Part shown: in pieces, positions 39,701 to 48,779 of the stretch
Layout of the letters: each line of letters opens with the position of its first letter
Position numbering within the stretch: the stretch's first letter is position 1
Assembly (NCBI RefSeq): GCF_000003815.2
Contig: NC_049987.1
Location: 18,021,959 to 18,085,958 of the forward strand
Direction of reading: 5' to 3'
DNA length: 64,000 nucleotides
Source: Branchiostoma floridae
Lineage: Eukaryota; Chordata; Leptocardii; Amphioxiformes; Branchiostomatidae
Translations under genes and position numbers: made by a program
The notes under the pieces: generated by a model
What the model was told of the DNA's origin: nothing
The model's input: only the letters and a program-made list of their open reading frames with translations
Database searches by the model: none

Positions 39701-42700
39701 TGCTTTACGTTTGGAAATGTATTGTTATGAACGCCACCTAGCTGCAGTACATTTTGTGTTTTGTTCTGCCAAAAGGTTCTCCACACCATTGGGATGGGAG
39801 AAGCCGTCATTCGCAAAATCCCCGTCACTGAGAGGTTTGAGATGGACGCTGAGAAGCTAGAGGAGGCCATAGAGATAGATAAAAAGGTGTCTTTTTCTTT
39901 TTCTACCTAAGTACTAGTACTCTCCAAGCAGAGGTTGGTGGGAAAAATCGTGACCTTTTCCTTATATGCCGTCTTTTTCGATCAGCCTTCCCACTGTGTA
40001 CCCATTCTCCTACAGCAGAGTACCGTCAGTCATTTATTCCTGACTGTACTCTGCTTTCCTTCCCTTTTGCCGGCGGTATTACCCGCCCTACTTATTACAT
40101 ATTAATGAGCTTGCCCTTATATGGGCAGTCAGCCGTTGGGGATCGGGCGTTGGCATGGTGAGCAAACAAAGTCATGGTAATACGTAACATGATTGGCTGA
40201 TAGCTTCCCAGCGGCCTTTGCGAGACAGCTTCCGACAAAATGAAGCCCAAGGAAGGCCTGTTCTCTGATTGGTTGACAGCTTGTTTGTGGCGACAATCAT
40301 AATACCCGTAGGTAGGCCCTGGGACAGCAGGGCCCCATAAGGTAGTGCCGTTGGGGACCGGGCGTTAGGAGGATGTGTGTACCAGGCCTTGCTACTTGGA
40401 CTGGCTATCACAATCTACCCATATTCATAGCTCCAATTCTTTTTTTTTTCACTCGCACACACTACCTTTGGGCGAGCCTAATGGTATAGTATTGTATACG
40501 AGTGTCTAGATACAAGGCTGGAAAGAAAACATTCTGCATTTTTGCAAAAAATGTTGCCTTTCCTGTGTTCCTTTTGATTTTACTCTCGGTAATACTTTGA
40601 TTTATTCAATGCCTTTTAAGCCCACCTAGAATGGGTGAATTTCTGTCATGATACTGTAAATGTATTTAAGTTCGCGAGATTTAATTTCGCGGTAGCGGAA
40701 AAAGGACTTTTCGTGGTGGTTTTAAATTCGCGGTAGCACCATGCTCTGTAGTCTCTAAGGCCATGGAAAAATGTTCGCGGTGGTTTAAGTTAACCCTATT
40801 CAGACCGGGGGGGGGGCTTTTGAGGCCTGCGCCAACTTCAATGCCCTATAACGCCAGAACGGTTTACGTTAAAGCCACCAAATTTGGTGAGTTTTCCTAA
40901 AATATTGTTGGCAACAATTTCACGAAGTTTGACAAATTTTCCATTTTTCGTGTTGCCATGGCAACCGTTTGCTGACAGGCAGTTTTTGCTAAAAATCACT
41001 ATTTTTGGTTCTAACAATGTATTTTTCACATTTATTTGCTATATTACTGCTATTTTGTTACATAAATAAAATCTTATATTATTTAGCATATCTTTCATAA
41101 TAATATATGCATAAATTATGCTAATTTGATGACGTCATCAGCCCAAAATCCAAGATGGCGGACCGTATGGCCAGATCAAGAATAACAAGCTAATTATCCC
41201 TCAAAATTTGTTACTACCTGGTATTTTTTATTCAAAAAACATCTTAATGAATGAATTTAGTCTATTTCCATTGCCCTTTGTGATTATTTGTTGCAAAAAA
41301 AGTAGTTTTAAAAATTCAAGTTGGTGGATATAATATGGCGGAGCCTAACTCGTATCTTAGATGTGCATGACGTCATTTTATGACGTCATTATGACGTCAT
41401 CGATGTTGCTATTGGCAATACAAGTCGTAATAAACACTACTATTCTGTTATCTGCACTTGTCGTTACATTTTTGTAATATAACTTGAAGTTTTCTGAGAA
41501 TACCCTTTTTTCAGGGGTCCGGCCAATATAATCAAATTGATGACGTCATAAGTACGTCATCTTACGTCAACGTAACGTCAAACGTCAAATACTTATTAGA
41601 TATCATGTCCTGAAAATTTAGTGGCCCTACGGCACGTCGATCAAGAGTTAGAGGACTTAGAAGTGGAGGGCCTCAAAAGCCCAGTCCCCCCCCCCCGTCC
41701 AGGGATGACCAAAAAAGCCCGGTCTGAATAGGGTTAAAGTTCGCGTTGAAATGGCCACCGCGAAAATCGCCAACATTAGCCACCGCGACAGTTTCTGCAT
41801 TTACAGTATATACTAATACTACATTCATCCTTTCTTTCTTCGTGTGTTTGCAGGAAGATTTGATCCCATTTGTCATCGCTGCCACGGCGGGTACCACAGA
41901 CGTGGGCTCGGTGGACCCGGTAGCGGAGCTGGCGGACGTGGCTGAGAGGCACGGCGTGTGGCTGCACGTGGACGCCTGTTACGGCGGCTTCTTCGTCCTG
42001 TGCGACTCCGTCAAACACCTGTTCAAGGGTGTGGAGAGGGCAGACTCCTTCACATGCGATCCACATAAAGGTGGGTTTTTAACGGCCCAGGCGCATACGA
42101 CCAACAGGAAAATGGGTTTGCAAGCTGGGGGAAAGGGTATCGGATGTAGCCATATCCGAGCAGGGATATTTGCGTATTTGTAACAAATGCTAGCGAATGC
42201 AAACGGATTCGAGTTGGATCCCTAAAATATCCGAAATTTGGATTTTTGGGATCCGGAATGAAAAGACTCAAACATATCCCAAAATGGGATTTTCCACGGA
42301 TGCGAAGTCGTTTTTTTAGGGATTTCTTTGAATACCTGGAATGATCGGATCGCAAAGAATCCCCAAAGGGTATTTCCCTCGGATGCGAAGTCGTTTTTCA
42401 AAGGATTTCTTCGAATACCTGGAATGAACGGGTCCCAAAACGGCCTTTGCCGTGGATGCGAAGTCGTTTTTATAGGATTTTCCTCGTATATTTGTCATGG
42501 TCGGATCCTAAAGAATCCCAATATGGAATTTGCCGTGGATGCGAAGTCGTTTTTATAGGATTTTTCTCGTATATTTGGCATGGTCGGATCCTAAGAAATC
42601 CCAATGCGGCATTTGCCGCGGATGCGAAGTCGTTTTTTAGGGATTTCTTCGTATGATCAGATCATAAAGAATCCAAAACGGGATTTTCTGCAGATACAAA

Positions 42701-45700
42701 GTCAGTTTAATGAATTTTCCGCACATTTGACAAATCACAACATCATGTGTGCCCAATTACTTTCTTATGAAAGGCTAACACGATTTGAAATAGAAAAGAA
42801 TGCACAGAATGATCTTATTCTAAACCAGTCCTGAGAAGAACTAAACGACGTAATGTCATCGAGGCCGAATCCTGTCTGCCACATGATATGTATACAGATA
42901 CAATATTGTAACAAGAATGGGTTATACCAGGTATGTACAGAGAGTCCCCGTTATCTAATTATGTTAAGGGAAAGTTGAATCTCTAAGTTTAACCGCCAAT
43001 ATCACCTGACTTCTTATACTTCCAAATACAATATAGGATCAAACGTGAATACAATTTGACTTTTATGTAAAGCTGACATGGGAGTCTGTGGCTAATCTTG
43101 CTTCTACGAATATCTGTTTCTATTACAAATCAAAGTCTTCGCGATGTCCAACTCTAAGGAATTTCCACATCCGGCTACAGGATACAGACAGTGAATCCAG
43201 CTTGTAAAGTACAACTAACATGACTTATAGTATCAGTATGTACAGCTTCTCGCAACAGCACAAAGTCTCCTTTCTACTAGTGACAGTGCTTCGCTTCTTT
43301 TCAGGCTAGTTACGCCCTGATCCCTCCCAGCTCAATTCCTTCTGTGCCCTTCCTGTAGTCCAGTGTTCTCCCAGCTGTTGACACGGCCAGAGAATGTCGA
43401 CCCGCCTTCTTAAAAAGAGAAAGAATAATCCCATCAAATTTTGAGATAGCTAAAGCATCCATGTTTGATGGATGCGTCCGTCAAAGTAATTAGGATGTAT
43501 ATGAAAAGAAATGGTGAATGGCTTGTTATACAACAGGAACAAATGCATCTGATTGTGGTATCGCCATTATCATCGTTACATTCCGCATTATCATACCAAA
43601 AAAGTCCCCCGGGAGGGCGCGGCAGAAACAGTCTAGCGTTGCATAATTAGTGACAAGGTGTGATCTGCTTCCCCGGCCGGACTTTGCATTGTGTACGAGC
43701 AAAAGCTCCTTGGTACGAGACGTCGCATATAAACAAACACGTAAACACCGTTGGAACAGAATGTTCCTATGCGAATAAATACCAGGCTTGAGACAAACAT
43801 ATGTGTATACAAGTACTGTTTTGATGATGATTCAAATTTTTCCCAAATAAGTCAACAGTTACTCAGCAAGTATCATGCTTGTGACTTGTGTTTTGTAAGG
43901 CTCCGGTATGTCGTTTTCTGATATTATTATTAGTGATAAGTTTCTGTTCAGCCCAAGCATACCAAAAGCGCTACTAACTACTAGCCAACAAGGAATATAG
44001 TCACAAAGACTAATTCAAAGCGGGTATTGTTTGGAAACAATCATTGTATAAAACATACCTCGCCGTGAGATCCGCAGGACAGTGATGTAAAATAGCTCCA
44101 GCCTCCAGGACGCCGAACTACAAAACAGGGCTGGCTGTTTCAGTCCCTCGATCGCCGTCCCGTCCGTCGGCTGCCACTTGAGTTTGGTCACCGCCTCAAC
44201 ATCACCCTACTACAGAAGTTCACACACGTGTGTACAAATCCATATCCCGAGTTTAACGTTTCAAAACTCAAAGTTTGAGGTGCAAAAAGATTGCGGTCCT
44301 CACGGACAACGCTGACTATCTCCGCTTTATTTTTAAACTGACTGATGTGCAGTCTGATTGGTCAGAGAGACAACGATTGGATTACCTACAATACACCGCC
44401 CCAATGTACGGATGCAAAAAGATACAGAGTCGCATATTTAAGATATCCCAAGATTACCAACAATGCACTGCTCCAATGGAATCCCCTCCACTGGAGCAAT
44501 CCACTGGAGCAGTGCATTGTTGGTAATCTTGCCACGAATGCAGAAAAAAACCATTTCGCATCCTTACGAATCCGAGTATCCTGGTATCTAGCGTAACGTG
44601 GATTGTCTCACTTGTATTGACGTTACAAACTGTGGTGTCCGAGGTACAAAAAGGGGGAAAGATATGACCAATCTAAAAAATAAAATATATGCTCAAAAAC
44701 AAGAGTGCCAGCCACGCATACATAAAAAGTAAGTATTCCTACGGAAGCTGTGTTAGCATCCGCCACGTAGTAAGTAAGCAAGCGAATTTCGTGTTTGCAT
44801 ACGCCGCGAGTTTCGGATACCAACGAATGCTTTACGGATGTGTATGGGATCCGTGATTTTTGGTAATCTTTGGTATCCGTCAGGATGTTGCAAATTCGTA
44901 TCCTTGGTATTCGTCTGCATCTGAAGACTTTTCGCTGATAAACAAGAATCCTGACCACGTATTCTTTCGTTTGCGTTAAAACTAAGTATCCATACGAATA
45001 CAATGTTTGAATCAGTTAGTGGCTTACAGATACTAACGAATCCGTGATTATAAGTAAGTATCCATACGAATGCAGTGTTAGCATCCGTCACGAAGTACTG
45101 AGTATACGGGTTCTGTGTAGGTTCTGTGTTTGTATCCACCGATGAGAGTTACGGATACCTACGAATGCGTTGCGGATGCAAGTGGGATCCGTCATTTTTT
45201 GGGATCCGTGATGGTTTTTTGGATCCGTCAGCATTTGTCAGCATACGTCAGCATCCGTCAGGTGTTGCAAATTGGAATCCGTCAGCATCCGTCTACATAT
45301 TCGGTCTTTTCGTCTAGTGAATTAAGGGCCATGTCAGATGCGATCAAAATCGTAAGATGGAAAACGACACAATAAGATGTGAATCCCGATAGTTTTCTAT
45401 AAAGACTTTTTCCGTCGGCTGAATAACAGATTGGGGAAACTGCAGCTGAAAGAAAAGAGTACGTAAGACAAGATTTGAAAATAGAAGAATAGCAAAATAG
45501 ACTCAGATTTACAAGGATTAATTTATTTAGACCTCAGCACAGTGTATTCCGTTCCTACCTAACGAGGATTGTGTGTCTTCGAATTCGGCAAGTTTAAACG
45601 GGTTTGCTTTATGACAGAATAGACTCAAACATTACTTCGATGTAGGTTAGACATCCAGGTAACAAGATACATTTTGTACAACCACTTATTTACATCATTA

Positions 45701-47534
45701 TTTTGTATTTCTTGTACTACTACTAGTAACGTTATATAAAGAAATGGTAGCAAACTCTTAGACTACGTTTTGTTCGTACCTACGCCTTGTGCAGGCTTGT
45801 TTGTCGCGTTCGGAACCGGTATAGTGATGGTACGGTACTGGAAGCATCTCCTGTCGTCCAACAGACGAGCGCTCGCCAGCTACCTACAGGACAGGCACAC
45901 CTGCGCCGGGCAGCTAAACCCTGAGGACCTCACTTTCGAGCAGAGCACACACTTCCGGTGAGTTCCAACTGAAACTTTTACGCTCAGTCCTTGTAAGTTT
46001 ATCTTTCCGATGACATAGTTAAATGCCACAAGTAATACAATAAGCTATATCTCATTACAGTATAGCTGCAGTGTGCCAGATGGACAGTTACCATCTTGGT
46101 TTGTTCATTTATTATTTACCTTCTTTTATGCTCCAGCGCCGTGAGTGTGTGGTTACCGCTTCAGATTTTTGAGATAGGGTCATACAGATTACATCATCTG
46201 CAATGCCTCTGCTTCTGTTACAGCGTTGGTGTTTGGGATGGCACGGTACCAGATTACACTATATCTGTTATGCTTTTGCTTGTGTTAGAGCACCGTAAGG
46301 GTTTTGGGATTGAGGTCTTACCAGACTACATCAAGTTTAACTTTCTTGGCTGTGACAGTTGTCACAGCGCATTTGGGGGTTTTGGATAGTGGGTGTACCA
46401 TAATATACATATATAACGTCCCTGCTTGGTGTTCCAGCCCCGTGAGATCGGATGCCTTAGAGCCGTACAATAGTACACCATGTCTCAATTGCCTTGATTG
46501 TGTTACAGCGCCGTTGGCGTTTAAGATTGCGGTTGTACCGGATTACACCATGCCTAATGCCCTTGATTCATGATTGTGTTACAGCGCCGTTGGGGTTTCG
46601 ATGGGAGGTCTACGAGCCTACACTATGTCTAACGTACAACGCAATTAGGCATCATTCGTAGCTTGGGAAAATGACAGCTCAGAGACGACGGTATTCTACC
46701 GGTTTCGACTTTAATATGTCTTTTTCAAGAATCCAATGCAATTAGGGTTTAGGACTTTGGTTGTAACAGATTACACCATGTGCACCATCCTTGTCTGTGT
46801 TACAGCGCTGTGAGGGTATGGCTGCCGCTACAGGTGTTCGGGGTAGGAACGTTCCGAGCAGCACTACAGGAGAAAGTGTACCTGAGTCGGTACCTGTACC
46901 ACAAGCTCAAAGGTGAACCATATCAACAAAACATGTCATATGCTTTACGGTTAGGTTTCGGCGTCTTTTTGTCGATGGGTCCCGGCTTGATTTTAATTGC
47001 TAGTTTTAAAAATAATCCCGGGACCCGGCCGTTCCCTAAAACCACCTGGGATCTATATGGTCCCACGGGGCCACGTAGGGGTCACATCAGAAAAACACCC
47101 GTAAACGTACGGCCCAGTGGCGCCCCTTTACCAAAATCTAGACCATGACATTAAGTAGCACAGTTACTATAAGTTGTACATATTTTGTGATACATGTACC
47201 TAGTATGAATGACGTAACGTTTCTAACGACCATGCAAATCCATTTCGTTCCTGCTGCAGCTGTCCCGGGGCTGGCTGTCCTTGAGCCTCAGCTGTCCATA
47301 GTGCTGTTCCGGTACGAAGACGTCCCTGCAGGACAGCATGCTCGTGACGTCACAGAGTTCAACCTGAGGCTACTGGGTGAAGTCTGTCGGGATGGGAGGG
47401 TCTTCATCGCCTCCACAACCGTACTGGGGAAGGTGTACCTGCGCGCATGCGTGTTAGCCTTCAGGACACATCGAGAACACGTAGACACGCTGGTGTCAGC
47501 GCTCAGAAACGGTTTAAAACAGTTACTGGACTAA
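34818..47534 (+). CDS. Group II pyridoxal-phosphate-dependent decarboxylase (524 aa)
   Basis: Exons 34818-35079, 35760-35969, 36858-37041, 39113-39158, 39776-39886, 41854-42070, 45795-45957, 46806-46912, 47260-47534 join in one frame. Hallmarks in order: GHPGYFAYVPGNSLYPAAIG; GNLTSGGTGANLIAM (phosphate loop); AATAGTTDVGSVDPV; HGVWLHVDACYGG (Asp that contacts the pyridine nitrogen); and DPHKG, whose Lys forms the Schiff base. The C-terminal LSIVLFRYED and TTVLGKVYLRAC fit the small domain. These enzymes decarboxylate amino acids (aromatic, glutamate, diaminobutyrate, cysteine sulfinate). The DPHKGLFVAFGTG sequence looks more like the bacterial/plant-type branch than animal DDC or GAD; substrate unknown. 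The acceptor of exon 2 (35759) has a poor pyrimidine tract and repeat-like DNA upstream, so this boundary is the least certain. The stop codon lies in a MITE end. Confidence 0.87.
36711..36812. repeat. CA microsatellite
   Basis: (CA)n with CG and TA interruptions, 45 bases before decarboxylase exon 3. Antisense frames rich in Cys/Val come from it. Confidence 0.95.
37343..38814 (+). mobile_element. Non-coding LTR retrotransposon (TRIM-like) in decarboxylase intron 3
   Basis: Two 174-base direct repeats (37343-37516 and 38641-38814) bound 1124 bases. Each repeat has two TGACGTCA sites, a CACGTG and AATAAAG, as expected of a promoter/poly(A)-bearing LTR. GTGGTGGCAGCGGCTGGGA directly after the first copy is a candidate primer-binding site, and GGGGGAGGGG at 38511-38521 is a candidate polypurine tract, although it lies 120 bases before the second repeat. 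No gag or reverse transcriptase is present. The internal part holds the 43-48-base repeats at 37734-37905. No target-site duplication is visible. Confidence 0.75.
37734..37905. repeat. Tandem repeat, about 43-48 bp x 4
   Basis: Unit AGCTTCGCTGTAGACCCACA followed by GAGGTTTCAATAGAAGTTGC. The first three units are near identical and the fourth is degenerate. It lies inside the LTR element. Confidence 0.95.
39348..39685. mobile_element. MITE, CTAAAGCTAAGGGCACAA family, copy 1
   Basis: Ends CTAAAGCTAAGGGCACAACC and GTTGTGCACTTAGCTTTAG are inverted, with further CGTACGTGC words pairing. It lies in intron 4 of the decarboxylase gene. The related copy at 47531-47800 is inverted relative to it. Confidence 0.85.
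40652..41808. mobile_element. MITE of the TTCGCGGT family, split by a nested element
   Basis: Left part TACTGTAAATGTATTTAAG...TTCGCGGTAG; right part CCACCGCGAAAATCG...TGCATTTACAGTA. The middle is interrupted by 40794-41733. In decarboxylase intron 5. Confidence 0.75.
40794..41733. mobile_element. piggyBac-like non-autonomous element, 940 bp
   Basis: TIRs CCCTATTCAGACCGGG and CCCGGTCTGAATAGGG are bounded on both sides by TTAA (40790-40793 and 41734-41737), the target site and CCC-start expected of piggyBac elements. No transposase. The interior is AT-rich with many TGACGTCA words. A second, reversed fragment lies at about 60280-60698. Confidence 0.8.
42225..42720. repeat. Degenerate tandem array, about 81-bp unit x 6
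   Basis: Units centred on GGATGCGAAGTCGTTTTT at about 42299, 42382, 42454, 42537 and 42620, plus a degenerate sixth; they also share GGATCCTAAAGAATCCCA. It lies in decarboxylase intron 6. The repeated frames are array by-products. Confidence 0.85.
44450..44530. repeat. Perfect 26-bp stem hairpin
   Basis: AAGATTACCAACAATGCACT (44450) through 44475 is exactly complementary to 44505-44530. The 29-base loop itself contains CTCCACTGGAG. It lies in decarboxylase intron 6. Confidence 0.9.
44540..45340. repeat. Degenerate repeats of GGATCCGT / TACGAATGC words
   Basis: Many imperfect copies of words such as GTATCCATACGAATGC, GCATCCGTCA and GGGATCCGT. They resemble the arrays at 42225, 52190, 55860 and 56960. 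No coding content. Confidence 0.6.
46130..46805 (+). repeat. Tandem array of splice-acceptor-like units before decarboxylase exon 8
   Basis: About eight units of 70-85 bases. Each contains a version of GTGTTACAGCGCCGTGAGGG followed by a version of TACCAGATTACACCATG. CAG or AG starts lie near 46135, 46221, 46289, 46366, 46437, 46507, 46582 and the genuine acceptor at 46805. The array derives from the exon's own 3' splice site and first codons. Confidence 0.8.
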
Positions 47535-47800
47535 AGCTAAGGGCACAATCCACCGTACGTGCAATTTGTCCGTACGTTTTTATGGAGGCCACGTCCGCCA
47601 CGTATTTCTGAAAACGGGTGGCGAATCCGCAGCCCATTGGCACACAAAATTTTGTCTGCACGTAAAGTTCTACGGCGTGTCTGCGTGCTCCAAAATCCGT
47701 CCGATTCCCTACGAGTTCGTACGGAGGCAGTGAATATTGCCAAGGTTTTGGCACGTAGACAGCACGTATTTGCACGTATGGCGGGTTGTGCCCTTAGTTT
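47531..47800. mobile_element. MITE, CTAAAGCTAAGGGCACAA family, copy 2, at the decarboxylase stop codon
   Basis: Starts CTAAAGCTAAGGGCACAATC and ends GGGTTGTGCCCTTAGTTTA. Bases 2-4 of the left end (47532-47534) are the TAA stop of the decarboxylase, and most of the predicted 3' UTR up to AATAAA at 47829 is the element. No target-site duplication was found. Confidence 0.8.
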
Positions 47801-47828
47801 ATTTGAATTGGTTAACTAGATAATGAGA

Positions 47829-47834
47829 AATAAA
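47829..47834 (+). promoter_or_regulatory. Polyadenylation signal of the decarboxylase gene
   Basis: AATAAA 295 bases after the stop, just beyond the MITE. Confidence 0.5.
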
Positions 47835-47989
47835 CTGCAAGTTCTCAATATTCAAATACGATTCAATCACTAGTGACGCTGAAGAAGAGTGATGGATGTC
47901 ACTCGAAACGTCCGGAAGTATTTATTCTTTAACAGACGATTCTGTGACCGTCTGTCACCTTATTCAGGGCAATACGTATACCTCAATTA

Positions 47990-47995
47990 TTTATT
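47990..47995 (-). promoter_or_regulatory. Polyadenylation signal of the CTLD-D8C gene
   Basis: AATAAA on the minus strand about 780 bases after the stop codon. With the opposing signal at 47829 the two transcripts would end 150-200 bases apart. Confidence 0.4.
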
Positions 47996-48324
47996 GAGTA
48001 GTGTTTGTCAGTACTATCATTCCATAGCCTTATTTTTTTTGAAAGTTAGGGATTCAAGACCAGGAAAGGTAGAGTCATCGGTTTTAGCAAAGGACTAGAA
48101 CATATACTAGCTAGAGTGACTACGCTTGTACATGCATATATGGATATAACAAATTCTTTAGAAGAGTTGTTGTAGTTATGTCTTATGTTTTTAAAGGACA
48201 TTTTGGGTTGATGATTATTAAAGAGAAAACAATTACGTCTCATTGATAAACTAGCTTTTCATGAAGGTCACTCAGTATTGGGCATACAAGCCTAACACAG
48301 GAATACGATGCTGAAATGTTCTGA

Positions 48325-48779
48325 CTAGGGCTGGGTACCGGTACGGTGTATCGGTACAAAACCGTTTTTTCTCTTTGGACCGGTAGAGAAAAACCAGACC
48401 TGAAAAATTCGGTGGACCGGAAGTTGGACCAATTGGAATATGAACTGATTATATGATCAGACATTCACACGTTTTCGGGGTTACCGGTCTAGGCAAATAA
48501 CAAGAGCGAAGCAGACTCTATAGTCATTTTTACTAACTTTTACAGTCATTCGTACAGAGGTAGTTAGCATTGTAGGATTTTTAAAACGCCAGTGGGAGTC
48601 GAATACTACACAAAACGGATTTCTTTGTAGCAAAATGGACCATTGTTTTGAGTTCAAATTCACAAGTTTTCACATAATGAATCAGGTCGAGGTTCAGGTC
48701 CAGGTCTGGACCTGGACCTGATCCTCTGGACCTGGACCTGACCTGGACCTGAATTTTCTGTACCGGTACCCAGCCCTAG
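48325..48779. mobile_element. 455-bp MITE with 6-bp target duplication that supplies the stop of the CTLD-D8C gene
   Basis: TIRs CTAGGGCTGGGTACCGGTAC and GTACCGGTACCCAGCCCTAG are perfect. TTCTGA is repeated directly at 48319-48324 and 48780-48785. On the minus strand the first element bases (CTAG) complete the codon AAC and give TAG. The interior includes CAGGTCCAGGTC repeats. A fragment of the family is at 29940-30140. Confidence 0.92.
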
